Assembly: GCA_038373885.1 (NCBI GenBank)
Contig: JAWZYV010019608.1
Coordinates: 62,001-126,000, forward strand
DNA length: 64,000 nucleotides
Reading direction: 5' to 3'
DNA from: Cheiracanthium punctorium
Taxonomy: Eukaryota > Arthropoda > Arachnida > Araneae > Cheiracanthiidae
In this document: positions 35,001 to 47,000 of the stretch, one piece after another
Numbering within the stretch: the first letter of the stretch is position 1
Layout: every line of letters begins with the position of its first letter
The notes under the pieces: model-generated
Database searches by the model: none
Seen by the model: the letters and a program-made list of their open reading frames with translations, nothing else
Told to the model about the DNA's origin: nothing
Translations under genes and position numbers: made by a program

Positions 35001-38000
35001 GCAGGGGCGTAGCAAGAGGGGGGGGCTCAGGGGGATGCTCCCCCCTCCAGAAATGGGACCCTTTACTTAGCTTACAATTGAACTTAAGCTTTAAATTTGA
35101 TACCCAGCCCACCCAGAAATAAAATCCTAGCTACGCCACTGGTGCACAGTGAAAATAAATTATCTCACAGTTTGTACTTTCCAACTTAGTGTTATTTAGT
35201 GTCTTATGAGAGATATCGAAAATTAAAAATAAATTTTAAATACATACAGTTTAACAAAAACTAAAAAACACGCTTTTATAGCAAATCGAACTAAAAAGTG
35301 AAAAATAAAAATATAGTTTAAAAAACCAAAAAAAAAAACACGCTTTAGTGATAAATTGAACTAACTGAAAAGCGAAAAATAATTATTAATATAGAAATAA
35401 ATTAATGAACGAAAAATAGTAATATTGTGAAAAAAGCGTCGGGTGCTCCATATATCTTGAGAATATTCGATCCGTACGATTAGTACAAAAATGATACAAA
35501 AAATATAGCACAAAGCGCCCCACGTTTTTTTCACAATAATACTATTTTTCGTTCATTAATTTATTTCCATATTAATAATTATTTTTCGATTTTCAGTTAG
35601 TTCAATTTATCACTAAAGCGTGATTTTGGTTTTTTAAACTATATTTTTATTACTTCTCTTTTTTGCTTATACACTGTAGTACTTCTCTAAGTTTTAAGAA
35701 TGAGACTAACAGCATTTAATTTGCATGGATACATGAATTCGAGGAAGCTAAACATTTTCCTCATACTTCTACATCAAAGAGCATAATTTGTGTACTCGAA
35801 AGTTTTAAGAATTTGAGTTCAAACAGTTTTCAGTACTATTTTATCATACTTGCACACACAAGCAATATTTGAAGGAAATTGATGTAAGAAGGCTTTTATT
35901 TTGTAAAATGTTTGAAGCATTGGCTCATGGAACATTTTCCAACTACAGAATCGCATTTGCACAAATTGTGGTCAACGAAAGCTTGTCAAATAACCTTAAG
36001 TCTCTATCTCACCTTTAACATCGCGCGTTCATTTTTAAGTGGCATTTGATGTACGGAGAGGATTTTTTTTTTACTTACCATGTCGTCATGGAAATATTTA
36101 TTTCGGACTGCAATCATGTGATTCAGAACTGGGAAGATAGTAGAGAAGTTCCCAGAAAAATGATATAAGGTTGAAGGTCAAGGTGGTCAACGCATCTTCC
36201 TCTTTATATATAATTATCTTTTTATTTAAAATAATTTTACATTATCCTGCCAAAAGTCAAAAAGATTTTCCTGTAAGGTTTAAAAAAAAAAAAAAAATCA
36301 TAATTTCTACCTCAAAGCCGATATTTAAGATAGACAAAAATTCTCCCATTATTCTCCTAAATTTCATTGGTACTTCAAGTGTTCACATTTTTTATTGCAT
36401 ACCTCTCAGTGATTGCTTAAAGATGCCTTTAACTACTTCCTCGTTTTGCATAGTTATTTTACGTGAGCATGAGCGCCCATACATATGGGCAGGGGTGGAT
36501 GGGGGGGGGGGGCATGCGTCCATCACCCCCCTGCCGGGGGGGGGTATGCTGTCGTTATGATTTATCGAGTGGTATAAGTTAGAAGTAATTCAATGCTACA
36601 ATATAGTATATTTAGCCTAGCTTAGTAGCTTAGTAGTTACTTTTAGCTTAGTAGTAGAGCCAGTACCCTTGATTTCACCCCCCCCTCGTAAAACACAATC
36701 GTATGGGCGCCCACGTAAGTGAGTATTGTACGTGATAGTTCCATACATTAAACAGATAAGTAAAGTTTGACTTGCATATTTGTTTAACCTTACAAATAAT
36801 TTCTGCCACATAGCTGGAATTGAGAAAGCATGGCATTTGCAAACAGAAATCCATAGGTATGATATTTTGTTGATATATCTAAGGCTGTACAACACCCGCT
36901 GCATTCTTCACAGCTTGTCTAAGGATATATCTGGCAGCATTCTTACATGAAGCGACGTACATCCTAGAAAATTTTAGAAGATCGTTCCACACATGAACCT
37001 TAGATCAGAGATAGCCCAACCTTTTGTATATCGTGCGCCATTCTTTTTTTTTTTTCCACTGACGACTTCAGATGCACCATACAACTCAAGCACCTTTTGT
37101 ACATCATTACTTTCACGGGAAAATTTGTAAAACATGAATACTGGAAGGCTTTAGTTTAGGGGAGGAAAAGTAATAATGCGTGAACATGAAATTGAATATG
37201 TTGTTCTGAAGAAGAGGATTCTAAAATTAGTTTTTGGATATTTGGTAGGGGATCAGAGATGGCTCGCTTTTGGATAATTTTGGAATATGGAGTGTACCGA
37301 TACTTTCTTTTGACGTACAATCATTAATTATAAGGAATGAAATATTTTTGGGCACGAAATTATTTCAAAAGTCACCAATATATCTCAAAACAATAGGTTG
37401 GCACAAGGATGCAATGCGCCCCTTGATATCAATGATTACACCAAGTTTGGTGCATGTGCACCGTATAATTTGGCCACCCCCTTCCTTAGATTAAGCAAAA
37501 ATGAACTTTATCGTGGGGAACATTCCAACAAGTCATCGACTGCAAAATAACCTTGACTGCGTAAATACCCCAAGTTCATAACTTCGAAGTAACTAACAAC
37601 ACCAAACATCGGAAATTATCAGCATATCAATCTCTTTCCGATTAGAATAATTAATCACTTCCACCTTTGCGGCTTTTCTTTCTTCATTAATAATATGGTA
37701 ATGCGTAAAGTCTTCGGTGTCCCCACTTTTCATTTTTTCAAGACTTGGGTTTATGAACTTGGCCATTATTAGATCCTGAAGCATTTATTTATAGCGTTGG
37801 ATCTTCGCGGTTTTTTCTCAACTCCCTCTAGACAAATTAGATGTTTTATTGCAAGAAATGAAATCCTGAACGCGGTTGCAGCGACAGAGCATTACAGAGC
37901 AGGAACTTTCAAATTGTTTTCCTCGCGAAGGTAACAAATGCTCAGTGAAAAAATGTTGCCTTAGCTTCGAATTCACGCAGTACTCTGGCAAAATTTAAAC

Positions 38001-41000
38001 AGAAAGTGCCCCTCTGAAAGAAGAAGTATGAGAAACTCAGCATTAGATTGATGTGATGATAAGGACAGAAACAGTGTAATCTGTATAGTATAGGGCATAT
38101 AAATTTTTAAAAGTAAATTCCGTATATCAGATAAATATTTTTAAAGCTAATGCTGTATTCTATGAGTGCTGCCCTCTTTTTTTTAAAATGCAATTACGTC
38201 TATCTGAAAAAGTATGAGTGAGATATTAGGTACATTCTTATACTGCAATATTAACTATTTACCCCCCCCCCCAAAAAAAAAAAAAAAAAAAAAAAACATC
38301 GAAGGCAGCCATTAATCAGATTATTTATGTCTCGCTCGATTTTAACTTGTAGAAAACATTTTTAAGTTGCCTTTTATTGAAAAAGAGTTATTTCTGAAAA
38401 GTACTATATATCATTTTAACTAATAATAGTTGTCGTATTTGTTTATATTTTCCTATACACATGGAATACTGCCATAAGTCTAAATTGCAGAACTGCTTTA
38501 AATTTGAATGCAAATGATAATACCCTTTCCACAGACTTGCAGGTCTTCGCTTTATATTCCAGTAAGTGGGAAAAGCTGTTCTACTAACCAGATAACTCGG
38601 AGGTCTCCTCATTTTGAATTCATTCGGGGCCGTTGTAGCCCAGTGGTTAAGAAGTTGGACTCGCAACCGGAAGGTTACAGGTTCGGTACTGGCGTAACAC
38701 TAAAGACCACCGTGTACATGCGGTACACGCGCACGTCAAATCCTTGGTTCCGAAAGTTCACTCGGCGGTCGCTAGCAGTTTCCGAGGGGTGCCAATATTC
38801 AGAAGTCCGCCACCTTCTGATGAGGATCAAAACTGTGGCGGGAAACTACGGGAGGGACGTATATGTAGCTCTAAGCGACACATTCAGTGACGCGATCTGT
38901 CCTGTCCTGGCATATGAGAGACCTAGCACCTGAAATCGGCTCCCTCAGAAGTATAGTTTGAACATGGAGGATATTATGGAGCTACGAACATATTTTACGT
39001 GCACCACCTCCAATTAGCGTACACAGGGCACTGGATCCTTTTAGATGAACTTGCACTCATCTCTGATGAATAAGTAGAAGGAAAGCTTTGTAACTTTATT
39101 GGAATGGTAAAGCACACTCAACTTCTGTTTACAACCACGAAGTGAATAATGCATGTGCACACCTAATTCACTAAAAGAATATAATAGGATTCTTCCAATA
39201 AATCGAACGAATAGAACAAAACGAGAAGAATATTTATAGTGAAAAGAAAAGTGCGTTTGTTTTCACGGTCGAATTGTTAATGTGAATGTACTCTCAAACC
39301 ATTCACGGTCACGTGAGAGGCAAACGTGCTTCGAGGTTATTTTTTTCACGATTATGTCATTTTAGTAACTTTTCGCTCATGATGTCCAGACAAAATCGCA
39401 TCTAAAACCTGCAGTCTTCCTCACTTAACTACCTACTATTACCAGGATGAATAGTGCAACAATACAGATAATACAGATGGCAACAATGTTCTTTTAGCTT
39501 GAGAGAAAGTAATTTGTTTGTCAAAGAACTTGATGCTGTAATGCATATTTTCCCGAAGTGGCATGTGCTGTAATTAACATTAAAAAAAAAAAAACCGTGA
39601 GAAGATGTCCGGTTATTTACAGGTCATTTGCACCATACTGCAATCCCCCCCCCAAAAAAAAGACACAATTTTTATTATCTTAGTCTGTATCAGTAATTAT
39701 TGTAGAAATTTTTTTAACTGTTCATTCATCCTTTTACTCCCATAGTTGGCACTTTAATTTCTCTATCTTTTCAGTGTAGTTTCGTAAAAGTTTTGCTACA
39801 AGGGATGCCTAAGAGGCCTATCCTTCTTCACCCTCGCCCCCCCCCCCCCCACACTAGTCGATACTAGTAGTACCTAGATCTAGTAGTAATTTTACCATTC
39901 CTGTGCATTTGCGCCACCCCTACACTGTTCTACAGCACATGCTCTTAGATTACCTTTAAAACATTTACTTGTCAAAAATAAATCAAAAATTTCAGTTAAT
40001 TCATTACATGTTTTGTTATTTTCATAAGATTTTATCTCAAATTTCGTTTATCCATTTTTTCAGCTTTCTAAAAGTAAACGTGGAAAAGTGTTAGCTCTGT
40101 TACTGTACAATCTTTTAAAAGAGAGATTCTCTGCGGGCGTCTTTAAAATATCTTCAATATTATACTTTTGTATTAACTTATATGCTTCATATTTTCATAG
40201 CAGAGCTGAACGTTAGTTGAAGCAGTGAGAAAATTATCAGATGAACACGTAACGTTTAATTTTTTCAAGAGAATATATTTTTATTATTCTAAATTGACTA
40301 AATTAAGTATTTAGAAAGCAAAATTATACTTTTTAGCTTTTATTTCTAAAAGCACTGAATGGATTTGCTATCAGTAGTAAAATTACTGTTAGTTTGGATT
40401 CATTCCATTTCTAGATTATATTTAAAATTAGAAAATACATGTACAGAAAACTCTTGATATTAAGTTTCACATTTTCTTTAAGCTAAGAACCGAACATATG
40501 CAAACAATACTTCTTGAAATATCAGGTTGTAACGAAAGTTTTCCGCCATATCTGCCTGAAAAACTAACTTCTAACTCCTTAGATAACTGATTTTGAACTT
40601 TCGGTACCAAACCTGCACAGTGTCACATGATACAACAATAGTACTTAAAGCTGTACTCATAATTCGTTGATATTATGTAGCTGACTTTTTGCAACACAAA
40701 TGGAAGAAATGATGGTTCTAATCCTCTAGAGTGATAGTTCCATTTGGGGCACCTTATACTTAATGATAACTCTATTTTTTACAGATTTCACAACACAGTG
40801 TTATAAAGTAAGCCTCTTTCTTTCAAATGCCAAAAATCGTTTGACAAAATAGGAGCCAATACGCCAACGCGAACTGTGTGCTGACGATGTTTGCGGTGGC
40901 GGGAAACTTTCGTTACAACCTAATATTAGTTTGACTATAATGCAAAACGAAATGAAACTACTTAAATTATTATAGACGAAATGAAACTAATTTTCTAAAA

Positions 41001-44000
41001 GGCTTGACATTTCAAAATGTCCGTTCGATAACATTTCCTTCACGCTAGCGTTTCCTTCTAAAAGACGTAATTGATTGAAAGTGGTTATGATTTTACCGCT
41101 TTATTTTATTATTTTCACACAGCGGGAAAATGTGTACAATAGTTCGCTTCCCTCACAATATACTTTTCTTTCTGAAGTCTCATATGTCATTTGCAATTAT
41201 CGAGAAACGATCATTCACTTTCTAGACATTTTAGTCATTTTGAACTGTAAGACTGGCAATAATGAATAGCAAAGCCAATGGTTATTTTCTTCTTTGTATT
41301 TCTTAAAAACTAAAAGATAAATGGAGGATGTAGTAATAAAAAGCATTTATTTATTTTCGCTTTCAAGAGTCTTAAGGAAATTTTACGTTCTTACATTTTT
41401 TTTTTTTTTTTTTTTTTTTTTTGGCGCGTAATATAATTTTGTATATTAAATTGGTTGGACCTAATAATAACAATTTGAAATGATTAATTTTAAAAGTATA
41501 GTTGTTCTTTTCAATGGTTTGAACATTTTTATTTTATTTTATTTATTTACTTTTTTTCCTCGAAAAATCATTTGAAAGGCCTTGAATTTGCTCAAATGTT
41601 TAACTCCAGAATTTTTAACTTCCAAATTTAACCGCCAGGTGGCCCTTTAAGCGGTTTTCTTGGGTAGCGCACGACAATTTTACTATGCCTAGACCCCCAC
41701 TTTTATGCTTATAGTTCTCGACATGAAGACATTATTGTTTTGACAACTGACTTTAGTGGACATACTGTATAATGCATGAAAGTTTTTTTTTTTTAATCGC
41801 CTCTATTGAGAGGACACCTCTCTGAAGGACCGAATTTTTGCGGTTTAACCCTTTAAGGCGCAGTGATCCCGCTCTGGGAACACCAAACTCTGACGTTTAG
41901 GCTGCTGCCCGTCACGAAGAAAATAGATTTGATTTCTATAAAAATAGTTGCGGGTGACATAGCTCCACGAGAATCCTTTACTTTTTAGCACGTCGTTTCC
42001 CGTAAAAAAAAAAATGGTCACGATTCTTTTTAACAGCACTGACATCTGCTGAAAAATGGAAGAATGCGAGAAACAGCTGGATAGACTGCCCAAAGCTGAA
42101 AAAAGGGCAGCCGTTGCCATCGCTCGACTTAACGACCAGCAAGATGGCGGACGATCGAAACGTTCATCGCCTGCCACAGATCTAGAGACCCTTCTTTTGA
42201 CGACAGCTGGCTGTGCCGGCACAGCCAGCTGTCGTCAAAAGAAGGGTCTCTAGATCTGTGGCAGGCGATGAACGTTTCGATCGTCCGCTATCTTGCTGGT
42301 AGTTAGGTCGAGCGATGGCAACGCCTGCCCTTTTTTCAGCATTGGGAAAGGGTTGCGCCTCAAAGGGTTTAAAGAGTGGTCTTTTTAGAGAGATTTCACA
42401 GTATTTATTTCACTTCCACTAACACTTCGTTCTTCTCCCAACAGAGGAGGAAGACTTCCTTCCCAGGACGGACGACATCTACCTGCTGCGTTTCCTGAGG
42501 ACGCGGAAATTCGACCTGGAGAAGGCCTACAAGCTGATGAGGGACCACTACAAGTTCCGGGCAAAGCACCCGGACGTTTTTCCGGCCCCGTCCACCATCG
42601 AGAAGGTCCTGAAGACGAATATCTTCAACTACCTGCCCCACAGGGACCACATGGGAAGAGCCATCTTCCTCGTCAAGATGGGTAAGCCTCACAGCTCGTC
42701 CATGTTAATATCGATTCGTTCGTGATCTGTTGTAATAGAGCATTTCCGACGAGCCTAGCCTAAGGTGACCAAACTTCCCCATTTTCCGGGGACAGTCCCC
42801 ATTTTCAGGGAGTTTTTCAAATTGTCCCCAAAATGTAAAACAGGAACTGGGGACATTTTTTAATTATTGCATTGTTTTTTAATTAAATTACTGTTAATTA
42901 TTGCATTAATTACCAGTGTCCCCAGTTTTGTTGTCAGAATCGGGGACATGTCCCCGTTTCTGACAGCAAAAGTGTTCAAAAATCTGGTCACCTTAGCCTA
43001 GCCGCTCTGCTCTCTGCGACGGTTCCCCCTTCTGCTTGATAAAACTGTGGTTTCTCTTGACCCTTTCGACATTGACGTCCTAATACTAGAAAGCATCTTT
43101 GCATTACTCTATATTCTTCATTTTCAAGAATTTTAACACCAAATAAACCTTGTGCCCTACTAAGAATATGTGCAAGAATAGTAGACCTTTATCATTTTTG
43201 CTCTTGTTGCTGTTTTTGTTGTTGTTTTAAATTAATTGATCAAACATGTAAATTCATCGTTTAGGAGAAGTGTCAAAAAACATCGTGTTGGAAAGTGTTC
43301 TATATAATCGATAGTTTTATTTTTTTTTTCCTTGATATCAAAATCGTGCTTTTGCAAAATATAGTTATTAGCCCAGAGTACAATTATTTAGCGCACCTGA
43401 CTGAAGAATCTTGTCGTTTGTTTATTAAAACCCAACTTTTAAAAAAGATAGTTGCGAACCAATATTTTATTGGACGCTTATCACGTGTTTTCTTGTTTAC
43501 CAGTAGTTCGAGTGCATGTGCGCATTTAAAAAAAAATTGAAAAGTGTGCTGCTTGCTTGCTTGTTTACCCTGTTATCATTACGGAAAAAACAGCATCTCG
43601 GCTATCAAATCGTTCCTGTCATTCAACGATATAACAACAACTTTTTTTTTTCAGTTAAATATAAGGAAATTTAAAAATCTACTACAGCAAAATCACTCGT
43701 AAATAATCCTCGCGATGTACTATTTCAATTGTAAGCGAATAAATTTGCCATTAAAAAAATAATGTCGCAAGTTTTGAATACGAAGATTGAAAATAGCCAT
43801 TGTATTTTTTTTAATTAAAGATTAAAATCTAACCGCAATGCTTTTCTTCTTCTTCTTTTGTTTCCCATATGTGTAGCTGATGTGTGTCTAGAATGCTCAG
43901 TTCTGGAAAAATAATTAATTTAATCGCACTCACTTCTTCACGTGAAATGTATGTGTGTTTACGGTTTGGGGAATTTTCTGGAAGATGCCAGTTGTTCTAA

Positions 44001-47000
44001 ACAATAACAATAGGCAATTTGAAAGGATTGCATAGAGTGTATAATTTGTTTTGCTTTTGTTTTTAAAATTTGTTAATACTCTTTTAGTGCGAAGATGTCT
44101 CCTGACAAGTTTAGAACTTTTTATTTCTGTCTGGTAAAAAACGAGCAATTTCGAGGCAATTTTTAGTCTCTCCACAAATTTCGTTCCACGCCTTATTATT
44201 AGTTATGCCAAAAATCCGTTTATTTCCCATGGTAAATAACAGATTGCTCGGAGTTTTTTGTAGCAATTTTAAATGCTAGACTGGCAATTCACTGTCGCTA
44301 TCTGATAATAGATCCACCAACGGCGACTCCAGCCATGGGAGACCATAGCCCCTTCCGAACTTTTTGTTTTTGAACTTTATAGATTCACATACTTCACGGT
44401 TCAATTTGCATTTTGAACAATTTATAGACTATCTAGAAAGTTCAATGGCCCCCTCCGAAAATTCAGCCTGAAGTCGCCCTTGAGGTCTACAGTACACTGT
44501 GGCATAACAAAGAGGTAAGACGTAAATAAAAAGAAAAGAGTGTGAAACCCTTGAAAACAAATATATATACCGACAATTCACTTTGTCCTTCAACTTAAGG
44601 TGTGTCTAAATACAGTAAAAGAAGAAAAACAGATGAAAATCGCAGGATGTACATTAAAAAAAAAAAAAACTAGGAAACGCGATCTTCAGCAACAGCTTTC
44701 GTTGACGTCACTTGTCACGAAAGGTGTATTAGTATAGCCATTCATGTCCAGTCAACGCCGAACTATTTGGAAAGTTCCTCGGGAAATTCAAGGCCATGAT
44801 AGAACGATTTTATTTTTTTATTAATCGGTCAAGTTCGTCGAGAACATTCTCTGCGCCCGAGGGCATCCGATGAAAAGCAGACGATTTTTTTTTTTTCTTC
44901 TGCGTTCTTGCCCACTTATTAAATCGATAACCCTATCGAGCACGTGTTGGTTGAAAGGCTCAGAGTCCTCATTTGATCCCGTAATTGCTCGTTCCTCTGT
45001 AGAGGCCTTCGAGCGATTGCTCGTAGTATGAAAATATGTTCGAAATTCCTTCCTATATGTATATTTTCTGAATATTTTTCGTCGTGCTTTTTATGTATGC
45101 AAGGTGGTCATGATAAGAACTTCCTCTTCATATGGACCTCTAGCTGCCGTTCCGTTCAACCAGTCGAGATGAGATTTCGGATGTTGTTATTCGGAAGTGT
45201 GCGCTCGAGATTGGAGTTGTTTTAAAACAGTAGAGCTCTCGTGGTTACGGTTACAGTGAAAAAAATTCGAAATTTCCCAATGGGGACGGGGACATACACT
45301 TTTTTTTTCCCCTGCGAAGGTTGATCGGCGCAATCGAAAAACCACACACTCACGTTGGCACGCGTACAACACGTGTTGACGAAAATGGACGGTGTAAAAG
45401 ATTTGCAAAGACGGACATTGTAAAGGACCAAAGTCAACACAGAGAGAAAGTGCATTGGCACAATTCGTATTCATTCACTGGAATGGAGTAGACAGTAGAA
45501 ATGTTAAACTAACAGTAGGATACTTGAAAACTTTTAATTCGAAAAAAAAAGAATTTCCCTTTCCTGTCTTCAGCTGTCATTGGTTCGTTACAATGCTCCA
45601 CAGAACTAAAAAAAAATTCTTTTATAAATAATCCATAGAAAATCATATTCATTTTGCGACTGACAGTGAAATCGCTGTATGTTGGTGGTTGCACGGGGCA
45701 ACTGCAAAAATTTAAAGGGCCAAGCGAATTTCACAAGACTGTTCAGCACGATAACCCAAAAATAAATAACTACATACGTATTGCACGATAACGTATTGGG
45801 GTTGACAAATAATTAAAATACAAAATGCCAATTTCATAGTTGAGAATTCTTGTTTTTGAACTATGAACATTTGTTAAACATCACACGGAGAAATCTATAA
45901 ATGTATAAATTTAATAACATATGTAGGTCAGTGTTTTTCTTTGAAGAAATTGATGAGCAACCTTTTAAGCTGTCTTTTCTCTAATCTTTTCAAGAAAATC
46001 ATTTGCTGGATTGCGATTATTAAGGGATAAGGGACGTTGATAAAAGTGAATTGACCAAAATTGCGAAAAAAGAAAAATCTTCAAAAAAAAAAAAAAAAAG
46101 CTCCTTTCTAAAGTTTTCCATAACAAGTTGAATTTTTAAAATCGTACAGTTCTAACGTTTGTTATTTATATTTTAAGAAACGTCGTCTAAAGGATTGTTA
46201 TTGAAGGTATAGCACTCTAACGTCGTTTTTCTCAGCTACGACTTTCTCAACTCGAGCATTTTCAATGTGCTCTATGCGCATCATTTTTGGTTGTATTTCT
46301 TTCAAATTTCTCGTGAATGTTTAGAACACATATGGGCCTGGATGTGGACACTACAGTTTTTGATCCGGCCCCCAGAATATTTCATATTCCCACAGAAAAC
46401 CCATATAAACCATTCAAAATCCCATAAGATATCATTTATGCAGCCCGCAACTCCGCTAACATCCTAAGGTTTGGTCCACTCCTTTCAAAAGGTTGCCAAT
46501 GACTGGTTTAGAAGGATGTTATGAATATAATTTCACATGCTTTTCTGTAATAATAATAAACTGGATAAGATTTATACATGCTAAACGATATAAAACGAGA
46601 TAAAATGATATAAAAGCGTGAAAATTCTGAAAAGTAGCATTTTATCATGAAGTATATTTCCTCAAATAAGTGTATGTACAATTTAATGCGAAATTATACT
46701 TTTATACGCATTTTTAGCTTGTTTAGAAGAATTCAGCTTTTTAAACTGATGCAGTATGTACCTGGAGCATTTTCAAAATGTCTTGTTTTCTAATTTACTT
46801 TTCATCAAAAAGCGCCTTTTTTTGTCGAAAAATAATTATTTCTGAGATTCTAAATTAATTTATCTTATTTATCCCTACATTACATAGAGTATTCAATATT
46901 GAAAATATAAAAATTCCAGATTCAACGTCCTTTGCCGCGCTTAATAAAGAAAATATCATAAAAATAAAAAATTAGCTAACTCTAATACAATTAATTATTA

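Larger units (their letters stand above)
34399..35688. repeat. segment bounded by a 22-bp direct repeat
   Basis: The 22 bases at 34399-34420 (TTATACACTGTAGTACTTCT plus CT) recur at 35667-35688. Between them lie a tRNA-His-like sequence, a hAT MITE, a long hairpin and several AACACGCTTTTAT-like motifs (near 34440, 34915, 35268 and 35336). It could be one composite insertion or a duplication; the class is unknown. Confidence 0.5.

Noticed and set aside
38508..38933. 141-codon plus-strand frame
   Set aside because: It spans a tRNA-derived SINE and has no recognisable domain.
42405..42692. 95-codon minus-strand frame
   Set aside because: Antisense shadow of coding exon 3, which is G+C-rich and so lacks stops on the other strand.
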